Shown piece after piece: positions 21,601 through 30,186 of a stretch of DNA of 64,000 nucleotides. Positions within the stretch are counted from its first letter, which is position 1; each line of letters opens with the position of its first letter. Both the position numbers and the translations under genes were made by a program. This stretch comes from Chitinophaga pinensis (GTDB taxonomy: Bacteria; Bacteroidota; Bacteroidia; 2-12-FULL-35-15): the NCBI GenBank assembly GCA_945879015.1, contig CAMCUO010000003.1, positions 1-64,000 of the forward strand, read 5' to 3'. The notes beneath the pieces are model-generated. The model did no database searches. It had not been told where the DNA came from and was given only the letters and a program-made list of their open reading frames with translations.

Positions 21601-23603
21601 AAATAAGTAGTAGCACCTGCGCCTGTCAAAGTTGCTGTTTGTCCAGCACAAATTGTTGGAGAGTTAACAGTAGTGACAGGAATAGGATTTACAGTAACAG
21701 TTGAAATTGCAGTACCTGTGCATCCTAAAGTTGTACCTGTAACAGTATAAGTAGTAGTTGTTCCTGGAGTAACATTTAACGGATTAGCAGTAGAACCTGT
21801 ATTCCATAAATAAGTTGTAGCACCAGCTCCTGTCAACGTTGCAGTAGCACCAGCGCAAATTGTCGGTGAGTTAACGGTAACGGGAACTGATCCGCCAACC
21901 GTAACTGTTGCAATAGCACTATTCGTGCAACCACCAGTTGTTCCTATAACTGTATAAGTAGTTGTAACCGCAGGTGTAACACTTAACGGATTTAGTGTAG
22001 AGCCAGTATTCCATAAATAAGTTGTACCACCTGCAGCAGGTAATGTTGCAGTTTGTCCAGGACAAACTGTTGGTGAGTTAACAGTTACTATAGGATTTGG
22101 ATTTACAGTGATAGTAAATGTACTGGCTACACCCGGACAAGTACTTCCAACAACTGATGGTGTTACTGTGATAGTAGAAGTGATTGGGACGGCACCAGCA
22201 TTAGTAGCAGTAAAAGCAGGTAAACTCGTAACGCCACTGGCAGCTAATCCTATGGCTGCATTGGAGTTTGTCCAAGCAAATGTAGCACCAGCCGGAACAC
22301 TGACAAAAGTATTAATAGGAACCACGGCACCAGCACAAACGGTAATGTTTGTTTCTGGAACAACAGTAGGGCTGGGTGTTACATAAACAACAATTGGAAA
22401 TGAAATAGCAGTAAAACATGAATTTATTGGAGTTCCGGTAACAGTATAAGTAGTTGTAGTTGCAGGATTTGCAGAAACGGAAGCTCCTGTTGAAGAAGAA
22501 AGTCCAGTAGAAGGACTCCAAGACCAGTTATAACTTGCAATATTTGGTCCAGTTGCTCCTATTGTTGCAGGAACACCTTGACAAATTTTTGCCGTATCAG
22601 TATAAGGTGTACAAGCTGCAGGAGGCGCAGTTAAAGAACCGGGATAGGCTAAATAAGTAGTGTTTGCTACTGCTTGAGCAGCTGCTAAGTCATCTAGAAT
22701 CACAACGAACTTGATGGTTTCAGTTGCTCCAGGCGCCAAGTTTGTAATTTTATATGCTAATCCAATTGCAATATCAGCGAAAGTTGAAGAGCCAACTGCT
22801 TGGGTAAAACCTACACCATTCCATAAATCGGAAGCGTCCCTATTTGCGAATCCACCATAATATGCTCTCCAATTTGCTCCAGTACCAGCTAAACCAACAT
22901 ATGACATTGGTTGAGATGCAGGTAAAACAGAAGTGCCTTTTACGTGTGCTGTATTACATAAACCAGAAAATGGTTGTGAAACAATGGTGTTTGTAGTTGT
23001 AAAGCCACCACTTATTGGCTGGTTATTATCAGGATCGAAATTTCTGTAATAGTAAAGAGTAGGTATTGTAGCAGCAGTATTATTTGTAATTGATACCGTT
23101 GTAGTATAAAATAAATCAGTAGTTTTTAGAAAGTAATTTATTTTAAAATGAATATTTGTTGAGGACGTTAAATCGCCTTGCCAGTCTGCACTGATACAGC
23201 TAAATGTTTGTGACCAAGATGTTAATGCACCATTAATTTGCTGAACTGGAGAACAGTTGTTGCTTGCTTTAATTCCAGTAGCACTTCCTACTTCAACACC
23301 CCAGCCGTTTTCTGGACTACCTGGTGTGAAAAAATCGCCATCAAATGTTAACCAAGCATTTGCTTGTGGATTAGAAACAAAACCGAAATAGGGATTTCCA
23401 GAACGAAAGTGCATTCCTGGTAGAGGAGGTGAAACGCCCGTTGGGCATCCTTCGTAGCCACCATTTCCCGCAAGTCCTATTTCAACATACGTTCCTTTGA
23501 TGTATGCATTAACACCAACCATTTGTGCATTTAAAATATTTATGTTTAAAAAACATAAAATAAAAAATGTCGCTACGCTAAGTAGAGTAGAGGTTTTAAC
23601 CAT
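18657..23603 (-). CDS. Giant T9SS type B cargo protein with tandem Ig-like repeats and PKD domains
   Basis: 1648 residues, secreted across the outer membrane by T9SS and probably surface-attached. A signal peptide (1-26, ending ILNAQ) is followed by a unique N-terminal domain of about 300 residues (KGTYVEIGLAGNGGYEGCP, then YYRNFDPDNNQP). Seven Ig-like units of exactly 69 residues (about 506-988) share TVNSPTIC, TTYLWNTGSTANPL and TYTVTGT. Further Ig/SprB-like repeats with paired cysteines and two PKD domains (WLWDFGDGNSS, WDWSFGD) come next. The tail FFIPNAFSPNDDGINDEF ... FDRWGNLIF ... VYVYTVKINDVNGKKHKYTG is a type B sorting domain, the kind found in gliding-associated adhesins. Adhesion or matrix building is inferred. 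Confidence 0.88.
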   Translation of the reverse strand: MVKTSTLLSVATFFILCFLNINILNAQMVGVNAYIKGTYVEIGLAGNGGYEGCPTGVSPPLPGMHFRSGNPYFGFVSNPQANAWLTFDGDFFTPGSPENGWGVEVGSATGIKASNNCSPVQQINGALTSWSQTFSCISADWQGDLTSSTNIHFKINYFLKTTDLFYTTTVSITNNTAATIPTLYYYRNFDPDNNQPISGGFTTTNTIVSQPFSGLCNTAHVKGTSVLPASQPMSYVGLAGTGANWRAYYGGFANRDASDLWNGVGFTQAVGSSTFADIAIGLAYKITNLAPGATETIKFVVILDDLAAAQAVANTTYLAYPGSLTAPPAACTPYTDTAKICQGVPATIGATGPNIASYNWSWSPSTGLSSSTGASVSANPATTTTYTVTGTPINSCFTAISFPIVVYVTPSPTVVPETNITVCAGAVVPINTFVSVPAGATFAWTNSNAAIGLAASGVTSLPAFTATNAGAVPITSTITVTPSVVGSTCPGVASTFTITVNPNPIVTVNSPTVCPGQTATLPAAGGTTYLWNTGSTLNPLSVTPAVTTTYTVIGTTGGCTNSAIATVTVGGSVPVTVNSPTICAGATATLTGAGATTYLWNTGSTANPLNVTPGTTTTYTVTGTTLGCTGTAISTVTVNPIPVTTVNSPTICAGQTATLTGAGATTYLWNTGSTANPLSATPGTTASYTVTGTSLGCSSTAVSTVTVNPLPVTTVNSPTICPTTTATLTAGGATTYLWSTGSTANPLNVTPAGTTTYTVTGTSLGCTSSAIATVTVGGSITATVNSPTICVGQTATLTATGGTTYAWSTGSTANPITVTPATTTSYTVTGTTAGCTGTAVATVTVNPIPVTTSTSTTICNGAIATITAGGATTYLWNTGSTSNPLSVSPTSTTSYTVTGTSLGCSSAAVGTVAVNPIPLTTVNSTSICPTGTAILTAAGATTYSWDTGSTANTLSVTPAATTSYTVTGTSLGCSSTAVATVTVNATLLVNAGLNDTICFGGSAVLGVSPSGAGYLYDWTPAASLTGATTATPTASPAVTTTYSVTLTDPSGCTGTSTVTIFADPQITMAIAGIDITCNGACNGQTIVIPSGGTAAYTYLWSSGCTGASCTSLCPATYTVTVSDSWGCTATATATVIQPTLLTASITASTSTSCNGVCDGTANAAGAGGTIGTGYTYSWNTVPVQATATAAGLCAGTYTCTITDANSCTATITATITEPTLVVTAPIAAATICFGGTTTLTASASGGNGGAYNYVWSPAGTGSTASVTVTPVGTTSYTVDATDVNGCPAAPVTVTVTVNPALTVLASGTASICPGASTNISALASFGTGGPYTYTWAPAGTPAGTPVSVSPAVTNTYTVTATDGCSPAATSTVTITVLPLPVVAFSAPITAGCAPLCVNFTDNSTVAGGAIANWLWDFGDGNSSTSATPTNCSSTPGSYNVTLTVTSTIGGCTSTSIVNNYVTVHPNPVANFTAPVSSSILNPTVSYTDNSIISSGTITNWDWSFGDVFSSATDNTSTLQNPIHTFIEGGNYCATLTVTSNFGCVSTATECILIEPEFTFFIPNAFSPNDDGINDEFYGKGDYIKEFELMIFDRWGNLIFFADDINKHWNGKANHGKEIAQQDVYVYTVKINDVNGKKHKYTGTVTIVK
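20640..22088 (-). repeat. Seven 207-bp tandem repeats in the T9SS protein gene
   Basis: Anchor motifs recur at exactly 207-bp spacing; for example, the codons for N-S-P sit 207 bp apart between 21454 and 21661 and again to 21868. Each unit encodes 69 residues of one Ig-like domain. Copies differ by many substitutions but have no length change, which points to old duplication under structural constraint. Confidence 0.85.
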
Positions 23604-23822
23604 TTTGTTTTTTTTGTTTAGAGATGAATCAAAAAATATTTAGTAAAAAAAGAGAGCAAAAAATAATGTCGATATACAGATAAGCTAAAGTTATGAAATA
23701 TTTTTTAAAATGAAAGAAAAATGTAAAATAAGTTCAATCTTTCTTTCCACTTTAAATGTGATGCCATTTAATGCTAAATGGTTGCATTAAAGAATCATGA
23801 TTTTTTCAACAATTATTTTCAA

Positions 23823-23862
23823 AAAAAATCGTCCTGGAGACAATTCTTCAGGACGATTTTTT
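23823..23862 (-). terminator. Terminator of the 869-residue T9SS protein gene
   Basis: A 14-bp perfect stem, AAAAAATCGTCCTG (23823-23836) with its complement (23849-23862), extends inward by GAGA/TCTT around a 4-nt loop. The minus-strand T-run makes it a strong intrinsic terminator 14 bp past the stop. Confidence 0.92.
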
Positions 23863-23875
23863 GATTCGATTTGAA

Positions 23876-26485
23876 CTATTTTACAAGTGTAATATGTCCT
23901 ATTGCTTTGTGTTTCTTTCCTTTGAAATCTCTGTAATTAAATCGATATACATAAACATCTTCTTGCACAACTTCTCCTCTATTATTAACAGCTCCATTCC
24001 ATCCTTCACTTAAACTTCTTGAAGTGAAAATTTTATTTCCCCATCTGTCAAAAATTAACATCTCGAAATTTTCAGGTGAAATTCCATTTGAGTAAATATT
24101 AAATACATCGTTCACACCATCGCCATTAGGTGTAAATGTATTAGGAATGTATGCAGTAATAATATCATCAATAACAATTATATAAGTTACAGAATCAATA
24201 CAGCCATTTATTGTTGATGCATAAAGTGTAACTGGATGCGCGCCCATGTAGGTCCAGGTGTGTGCTGGATTTTCTGCTGCTGAACTAGTGCTATCACCAA
24301 AAATCCAATACCATATTGTTGAGTTAGAAGATGTGTTTGTAAAGTATGCTGTAGGATTTAAAATATCAATTGTAGTTGGAATGAAAGTGAAATCCGCATT
24401 TGGCTGAGGATAGACATCTATCATACAAGGAATAGAATCTGTTGTTGAACATCCAGCTCCGAAACTAACTGTTAAAATTACAGTATGACATCCGTTGGTT
24501 GTATAAAGGTGAGTAATGTTTGGACCAAAGCCTGTGCTTCCATCACCAAAGTCCCAAGTATAAGTAGCTCCAGGATTTCCAGTTTGGTTAGCAACAAAAT
24601 TACAGATAACAGGATTACATCCATTTAAAGTATCTCCAGAGAAATTTACAATTGGAGGAGCAGAAGTACTAACTGTTGCTACTGCTGTTCCTGTACATCC
24701 AGCCGTTGTGCCTATTACTGTATATGTTCCTGCTGTTCCTGGAACAGTTATAGGATTAGTAATTGCACCAGTTGACCAAGCATAAGTAGTTGCACCAGCA
24801 GCTGTAAGTGTTGTAGAAATTCCAGCACAGGTTGTTGGTGAGTTCACAATAACTATTGGATTTGCATTTATTGTAACTGTTGTAGATGAGCTTGCCGTAC
24901 AAGCTGGAGGACCAACAACGTTTACTGTAACGGTATAAACGCCAGACATTGCAGCAGTTGTTCCAGTAATGCTTGGATTTTGTAAAGCAGAAATAAATCC
25001 ACCTGGGCCAGTCCAACTATAAGTTGCGCCCGCTACCAAAGTTGAAGTTAAGTTTAATGTTTGCCCTTCACATAAAGGTCCATTGTTTGCCGCTGCTACT
25101 GGACAAGCAGAACAAGAGGCAGGAGCAATATAATTTTGAGTTAACGTACACAAAGGGTCTGCTGAAAAAACCGCAGTAACTGTACAACCTAATCCATCAG
25201 AAGTTAATCCATTTAATGCATAAGCCAATGAACTAACAAAAGGAGGATTTAAAACTTGAACTGTTCCGCCACAAGAGCTTGTAACAGTAAGTGTTCCAGT
25301 TGAAGGAGGATTTATAAAAGAAATACTTCCAGTTACAGAATAATTATTTGTTACAGGATCACATGCTGAAGGTGTAGCTGTTAATGCTGTAATTGAGCAG
25401 ACAACTAAACAAGGCGCAGGTGCAGTATATGCTTGAGTGAAAGTACAAGCAGGATCAGCAGAAAATACGGCAGTAATATTACATCCCGCTCCGTTAGCAG
25501 ATAATGCTGGAAAGCTATATGGTGATGGACTAGTAAATGGAGCATTTAAAACAACTGGAGTTCCTCCGCATGAATTCGTAATTGTTAAAGTTCCACTAGC
25601 TGGTGCGTTTGTATATGTTACGTTTCCACTAACATCGTATTGTTGAGTTGCAACGTTGCATGCAGTTGGAGTTGCGGAAACTGCAGAAATATTACAAGTT
25701 ACAGTACAAGGAGGCTGAGCACTAAATGCTGTTGTAAGTGTACAAGTTGGGTCAGCTGAAAATGTGGCCGTGACTGTACACCCCGCTCCATTGGCGGGTA
25801 TTCCGGCTAATGAGTAAGTTTGAGAGGTGGGGGGGAATGGTGGATTAAATACTTGGGTGACGCCACTACAACTATTGGTGACCGTTAGTGTTCCAGTTGT
25901 AGGCGGTGTAGTATATGTTATAGTGCCTGTTAAAGTAAATGTATTTGAAGGAAGTACGCAAGGTCCTGCAACGGCTGTTAATCCAGTCATGGTACACAAA
26001 ATGGCACAATTTGTTGCTCCTGTTGTTCCTGCTCCAACTCCAGCTGAAATGTTTGTTGGCATTCCAGAAAAGTTCGTTATGAGAACCATATACCATTGTC
26101 CAGCAACAGCTCCAATAATGTTTACTTGCTCAGTAGCAGAAGTTGAATAGCTACAATCAAAAGGAGAATTAGATGTACCTGCACACATTGCAGCCTGAGT
26201 TGCAAACGGTCCCCATGCAGCAAAATCAATATCAACAACTGCACTATTTGAAAGATCGATGATGATATCACCTGAAGTTGAAATATTTAAATAATACCAA
26301 GCAGGATTTGGCTGACTTAATAAACAGCCATAATCAGGGCCAACAGCAGCTGTTGTGCTTGTAGAGGCAGGGAAAGTTGTTCCAGATGCTGTGCAAAAAG
26401 GAGCTGCAGTTAAGCAATCGGCTTGAGAAAATACGGTATTCTTGAAAACCCCCAAAAGGGCAAGGGCAAGTATTAATTTTTTCAT
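23876..26485 (-). CDS. T9SS type B cargo protein with repeats and PKD domains
   Basis: 869 residues. A signal peptide (1-20, ending TVFSQ) is followed by a Cys-containing N-terminal domain with PAWYYLNISTSGDIIIDLSN (about 61-80), a pre-peptidase-C-like jelly roll. Three repeats of about 98 residues (about 163-460) each carry [ST]GTLT[IV]T[NS]SC and GC[NT][IV]TA.FSADP.C. An Ig-like unit like those of the neighbouring giant protein and two PKD domains (TYTWDFGDGSTGF; IWYWIFGDSTSS) follow. The type B sorting domain is AYIPNTFTPNGDGVNDVF ... FDRWGNKIF ... YRDFKGKKHKAIGHITLVK. It lies upstream of the 1648-residue gene but is separated from it by a terminator. Surface adhesin or matrix role inferred. 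Confidence 0.88.
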   Translation of the reverse strand: MKKLILALALLGVFKNTVFSQADCLTAAPFCTASGTTFPASTSTTAAVGPDYGCLLSQPNPAWYYLNISTSGDIIIDLSNSAVVDIDFAAWGPFATQAAMCAGTSNSPFDCSYSTSATEQVNIIGAVAGQWYMVLITNFSGMPTNISAGVGAGTTGATNCAILCTMTGLTAVAGPCVLPSNTFTLTGTITYTTPPTTGTLTVTNSCSGVTQVFNPPFPPTSQTYSLAGIPANGAGCTVTATFSADPTCTLTTAFSAQPPCTVTCNISAVSATPTACNVATQQYDVSGNVTYTNAPASGTLTITNSCGGTPVVLNAPFTSPSPYSFPALSANGAGCNITAVFSADPACTFTQAYTAPAPCLVVCSITALTATPSACDPVTNNYSVTGSISFINPPSTGTLTVTSSCGGTVQVLNPPFVSSLAYALNGLTSDGLGCTVTAVFSADPLCTLTQNYIAPASCSACPVAAANNGPLCEGQTLNLTSTLVAGATYSWTGPGGFISALQNPSITGTTAAMSGVYTVTVNVVGPPACTASSSTTVTINANPIVIVNSPTTCAGISTTLTAAGATTYAWSTGAITNPITVPGTAGTYTVIGTTAGCTGTAVATVSTSAPPIVNFSGDTLNGCNPVICNFVANQTGNPGATYTWDFGDGSTGFGPNITHLYTTNGCHTVILTVSFGAGCSTTDSIPCMIDVYPQPNADFTFIPTTIDILNPTAYFTNTSSNSTIWYWIFGDSTSSAAENPAHTWTYMGAHPVTLYASTINGCIDSVTYIIVIDDIITAYIPNTFTPNGDGVNDVFNIYSNGISPENFEMLIFDRWGNKIFTSRSLSEGWNGAVNNRGEVVQEDVYVYRFNYRDFKGKKHKAIGHITLVK

Positions 26486-26729
26486 TTAGATAGTTTTATC
26501 AGTCATAAAAATAAACTTTTTTTTCCAATCCCAAAGGCTTTGTGCAATTAATACTAAAAAGCATTAGAAAGCATTAGTTTGATGCTAAAACTTTGCAATT
26601 GGTTGCACCCAAAACCAAAATTTCTCCAAAATGTTAGTAAATGCGAAATCTGTTTAAAACTTAATGGTTGGATATGTTTTTCTTTTCTAATTTAGCGTCA
26701 AAATTTGATAACCCTAAAATCTTAATAAA

Positions 26730-27665
26730 ATGAAAGTAACAGTAGTAGGAGCAGGAAATGTAGGTGCTACATCAGCAGATGTATTGGCATTTCGCAAAAT
26801 TGCTTCAGAAGTAGTATTGCTTGATATCAGAGAAAATTTTGCCGAAGGAAAAGCATTGGACATGATGCAAACTGCAACATTAACAGGTTTCGATACTCGT
26901 GTTAGTGGAAGCACAAATGATTATTCGAAAACAGCAAATAGTGATGTTGTAGTCATTACAAGTGGTGTGCCTCGTAAGCCAGGGATGACGCGCGAAGAAT
27001 TGATTGGTATCAATGCTGGAATTGTAAAAGGTGTTACAGAAAATTTATTAAAACATTCGCCAAATGCTATTGTAATTGTGGTTAGTAACCCAATGGATAC
27101 AATGACTTACCTTGCATTGAAAGAAAGTAAAATACCAAAAAATAGAATAATTGGAATGGGTGGAATCCTTGATAGCGCTCGTTTTAAATGTTATTTGTCA
27201 TTGGCATTAGAAGCTTCTCCAAACGATATCGAAGGAATGGTAATTGGCGGACATGGTGATACTACCATGATTCCATTAACTAGAATGGCTTCTTACAAAG
27301 GTGTTCCTGTTTCTCAATTTGCTGATGCAGAAAAATTAAAAAAAGTTGCTGCTGATACAATGGTTGGTGGAGCAACATTAACCGGAATGTTAGGAACTTC
27401 TGCATGGTACGCGCCAGGAGCAGCTGTTGCAGCTTTAGTAGATAGCATTTTAAATGATCAGAAAAAATTATTTTCTTGCTGTGTTTATTTGGATGGTGAG
27501 TATGGCCAAAAAGATATTTGTCTTGGAGTGCCTGTTATCATTGGGAAAAATGGTTGGGAGAAAATTGTTGATATTAAATTAAATGATGAAGAAAAAGCAG
27601 CATTTGCAAAAAGTGCAGATGCTGTTAGAAATATGAATACTATTTTAAGCACCATTACTGTTTAA
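26730..27665 (+). CDS. mdh: Malate dehydrogenase, LDH-like type
   Basis: Cytoplasmic NAD-dependent interconversion of malate and oxaloacetate in the TCA cycle. The 311 residues match the LDH-like Mdh family. Visible: dinucleotide-binding GAGNVGAT (about 7-14), LLDIRENFAEGKALDM with the NAD-selective Asp, the substrate loop GVPRKPGMTREEL with both arginines (about 78-90), VVSNPMDTMTYLA, and the catalytic GGHGDTTMIPLTRMAS (about 171-186) containing the His of the His-Asp pair. Arg/Met residues of the loop favour malate over lactate. The gene stands alone; a palindromic repeat lies just past its stop. Confidence 0.95.
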   Translation: MKVTVVGAGNVGATSADVLAFRKIASEVVLLDIRENFAEGKALDMMQTATLTGFDTRVSGSTNDYSKTANSDVVVITSGVPRKPGMTREELIGINAGIVKGVTENLLKHSPNAIVIVVSNPMDTMTYLALKESKIPKNRIIGMGGILDSARFKCYLSLALEASPNDIEGMVIGGHGDTTMIPLTRMASYKGVPVSQFADAEKLKKVAADTMVGGATLTGMLGTSAWYAPGAAVAALVDSILNDQKKLFSCCVYLDGEYGQKDICLGVPVIIGKNGWEKIVDIKLNDEEKAAFAKSADAVRNMNTILSTITV

Positions 27666-27687
27666 ATTTTCGAAAATAATTTTTACA

Positions 27688-27740
27688 CTTCGACTACGCT
27701 TCTTGTGACGCCTAAAACGTCAGTCTGAGCGTAGTCGAAG
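27688..27740. repeat. Dispersed palindromic repeat after mdh
   Basis: Arms CTTCGACTACGCT (27688-27700) and AGCGTAGTCGAAG (27728-27740) are perfect complements, with inner TGACG/CGTCA pairing. CTGAGCGTAGTCGAAG recurs in related form at 50.0-50.1 kb. It may also act as an RNA hairpin at the end of the mdh transcript. Confidence 0.75.
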
Positions 27741-27776
27741 ACATTTATAGCTACGCTAGAAATTTTATTCAATGCT

Positions 27777-28214
27777 ATGACAACAACAATTCCATTTAAA
27801 ATATTAGACATTGCAGGAGAAGGATATCATCTTCTTGTGAAAATGTACATCAATAAAAAAGTAGCAAATCTTATTGTTGACACAGGTGCGTCTAAAACAG
27901 TATTTGACAAAACCAGAATTAAAAAATTTGTCGCAGAAAAAACATTTGAAAAACATGAAAGTTTGTCTAGCGGTTTAGGAACAAATACAATGCAAAGCGA
28001 ACAAGTTGTAATCAAAAAAATAAAAATCGGAGAGCTAGAAATTGAAAATTATAAAACAATTTTATTGGATCTTTCTCATGTCAATCAATCTTACGATCAA
28101 GTAAGATTGAAGCCAATAGATGGTGTTTTGGGAAGTGATATACTTTTAATGTATAATGCAGTAATTGACTATAAAAAGAAAATTTTGAAATTTAAATTTT
28201 CGAAAAAGAAATAG
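27777..28214 (+). CDS. Retropepsin-like aspartic protease
   Basis: 145 residues with no signal peptide. The active-site block LIVDTGASKTVFD (about 32-44) and the second conserved block IDGVLGSDILLMYNAVIDY (about 113-131) are the two halves of the clan AA retropepsin fold, as in bacterial single-domain or gag-asp_proteas proteins. The catalytic Asp35-Thr-Gly triad is intact, so the enzyme should be active as a dimer. Substrate unknown. It is flanked on both sides by dispersed repeats and has no operon partner. Confidence 0.8.
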   Translation: MTTTIPFKILDIAGEGYHLLVKMYINKKVANLIVDTGASKTVFDKTRIKKFVAEKTFEKHESLSSGLGTNTMQSEQVVIKKIKIGELEIENYKTILLDLSHVNQSYDQVRLKPIDGVLGSDILLMYNAVIDYKKKILKFKFSKKK

Positions 28215-28234
28215 AATTTTCTACGTAAATGGCA

Positions 28235-28297
28235 AAGATTGCTTCACTTCGCTCGCAATGACGTTCTTTAAGTCACTTCGAGCAGAGTCGAGAAGCG
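28235..28297. repeat. Composite dispersed repeat between convergent genes
   Basis: GATTGCTTCacttCGCTCGCAATGACG (from 28238) matches the repeat family at 1.15 and 41.4 kb. It is followed by CACTTCGAGCAGAGTCGAGAAGCG (ending 28297), which matches the CTTCGACT family. The two repeat families therefore sit side by side here. Confidence 0.7.
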
Positions 28298-28300
28298 TTT

Positions 28301-28711
28301 TTAAATAAACTTCTCTTTTACTTCTTCAGTTGGAATCATACAACTATCTTTTTTGCCCCACCATTTGTATCTATTTCTCGCAATAATATCATATACAAAA
28401 TTTCTTATAAATGTTGGAATAATAATAAATCCATAAGCCAATGGATAAATTCCATTTAAGTGTTTGCTGATTTTTAAAATGGCTGTTGATTTTGTAAATG
28501 CGTAATTGTTTTCAATTAAAATAATGCTATCTATTTTTGTAGAATCAATCGAATATTTTTCCAATAAGTTTTTTCCAGTTTCCGATTGCAGAGCAGCAAA
28601 TTTAAATCTGTTTTTTTTATCGTGTCGGATAATTTTATTTACAGATGAATTACAAAAATTACAAACGCCATCAAAAAGGATAATGCTAAAATTTTCGTTT
28701 AAATCAGACAT
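28301..28711 (-). CDS. DCC-family thiol-disulfide oxidoreductase-like protein (DUF393)
   Basis: 136 residues. The family signature FDGVCNFCNSSVN (about 13-25) carries the Asp-x-x-Cys-x-x-Cys after which DCC proteins are named. A later RFKFAALQSETGKNLLEKY block and a C-terminal YDIIARNRYKWWGKKDSC match the family. DCC proteins have a thioredoxin-like fold and are thought to be redox-active; their substrates are unknown. The gene starts 2 bp past the stop of the cytochrome/propeller lipoprotein gene, so it is the last member of that minus-strand operon. A redox job in that system is plausible. Confidence 0.88.
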   Translation of the reverse strand: MSDLNENFSIILFDGVCNFCNSSVNKIIRHDKKNRFKFAALQSETGKNLLEKYSIDSTKIDSIILIENNYAFTKSTAILKISKHLNGIYPLAYGFIIIPTFIRNFVYDIIARNRYKWWGKKDSCMIPTEEVKEKFI

Positions 28712-28713
28712 GA

Positions 28714-30180
28714 TTATTTAATAGAAACAGAATAGGGGTCGACCGAAATTTCAACTTTTTTAATGTTGCCGCTTTGAGTTGTAAGCATTGTTCGTGTCAT
28801 TAAATCAATAAAGGACATATAACCATTTCTTCCTCCACATTCAGATGAGTGATGCGGTGCGGGGCCATCGTTTGTTGCATTTCTATTAGACACATAAACC
28901 ATTTTTTTAACGTCATCTACTTCAATTCCGTGCGGTTGATGACCAGTGTAAAGTGTGCTTTGTAAAGTATTTGTTATCGCATTAATTATTGCAACCGAAC
29001 CTCTTTTTCCGGAATTGGTAAGTGTGTCTTCTGTGCAAGTAACATATAAAAAAGGAGTTGTGGTTGAAAAACTCATTTCCGAAGGGTAAGCACCAACAGG
29101 TATTATCGAAAGAAGAGAATCATTACTAGTTTGCATAACACGAACTTCGGATGTGCCTTGGCAGGTGACAAAATATCTTGATCCTGTTGGATTAAAGCGA
29201 ATTTCGTGCGGGTTTAAAGCAACTGCAGGAGGTGCGCTAGTATATAAATTTACTTCTGAATAAGCACTGAAATCAGCGACAGGAATTTTATAAATTTTAC
29301 TGCTATTAGTTTGTTGAGTGATATATAAAGTATCATTTGTATTATTCAGAGCAGAACCATGCGGATATGAAAATCCTGATTGTACAAATGGTGTCATGGT
29401 TGATAACGTAACAGTAGCAACTTTTGCACTAGTAGGACTTAAATCTACACAATAAGCAGTTTGTGAATCACTCGAAATTACAAAGGTGTTCCAGTAGCCC
29501 GAACCAATAAATGCTCTTCCAACAAAACTATCATCGCTTGTTCGGTATTTTTCTAAATATTGTCCAGCTAAAAATACAACGTACCAATATTGTCCATCAG
29601 GCGAAACTCTAACCATATGTGGAGATTCTGCTCCTGCAGAACTTCCAACATTTATATAACGCATCGGTAACAAGGTTGCTTGATCAAAAACTGTCACAAC
29701 ATCACAGCCTTGATTGGTTACATAAAACTTTTTTCTGTTAGGATTATCTGCAAATTTTATTGCGCCATCTCTACTCGGAGCGCCAGCATTGATCCAGTTT
29801 TTTAGCAAAGTCACTTCTTCTCTTGTCAACTTTGTTCCGTTGTAAGGCATTGTTGGAGAAAGTGTAACGCCTAAATCAGAATAAGTATTGATGTATGAAA
29901 AAAGTGTGCTGTAATCGTGACGATAAGGAATAACGCATGCACTTCCACGGCCTCCTTCAAATAATTTATCCCAACTCTCCATGGATAATCCACCAGCTGC
30001 TCCTTTGCTTTTGTCGTTGTGACAACCAGGTGTTGCACATTTAGTGAAAATTATTTTTCCTACATCATCTGGAAATTGATTGTAGTCAGGTATTCCTTTT
30101 TCGTTGGTACAGGTAGAAAAAATACAAATACCCAGAGAGGTAATTGAAATGAAGAGAAATATTTTTTTTAATAATGTCAT
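28714..30180 (-). CDS. Secreted cytochrome c-like / YVTN beta-propeller protein
   Basis: 488 residues with an N-terminal signal (about 1-24, possibly a lipobox at FSTC). The first domain (about 30-140) resembles planctomycete-type cytochromes c: heme-site-like KCATPGCHND with C48-x4-C53-H54, then MPYNGTKLTREEVTLLKNWI, where the Met is the likely distal ligand. The spacing is C-x4-C-H, not the standard C-x2-C-H. Residues about 150-488 form a propeller with YVTN-like blades (KKFYVTNQGCDVVTVFD, FLYVTCTEDT, KMVYVSNRN). Likely role: electron transfer or metal-linked redox at the periplasm or cell surface. It is 6 bp after the small lipoprotein gene and 2 bp before the DCC gene. Confidence 0.75.
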   Translation of the reverse strand: MTLLKKIFLFISITSLGICIFSTCTNEKGIPDYNQFPDDVGKIIFTKCATPGCHNDKSKGAAGGLSMESWDKLFEGGRGSACVIPYRHDYSTLFSYINTYSDLGVTLSPTMPYNGTKLTREEVTLLKNWINAGAPSRDGAIKFADNPNRKKFYVTNQGCDVVTVFDQATLLPMRYINVGSSAGAESPHMVRVSPDGQYWYVVFLAGQYLEKYRTSDDSFVGRAFIGSGYWNTFVISSDSQTAYCVDLSPTSAKVATVTLSTMTPFVQSGFSYPHGSALNNTNDTLYITQQTNSSKIYKIPVADFSAYSEVNLYTSAPPAVALNPHEIRFNPTGSRYFVTCQGTSEVRVMQTSNDSLLSIIPVGAYPSEMSFSTTTPFLYVTCTEDTLTNSGKRGSVAIINAITNTLQSTLYTGHQPHGIEVDDVKKMVYVSNRNATNDGPAPHHSSECGGRNGYMSFIDLMTRTMLTTQSGNIKKVEISVDPYSVSIK

Positions 30181-30186
30181 CAGAAT

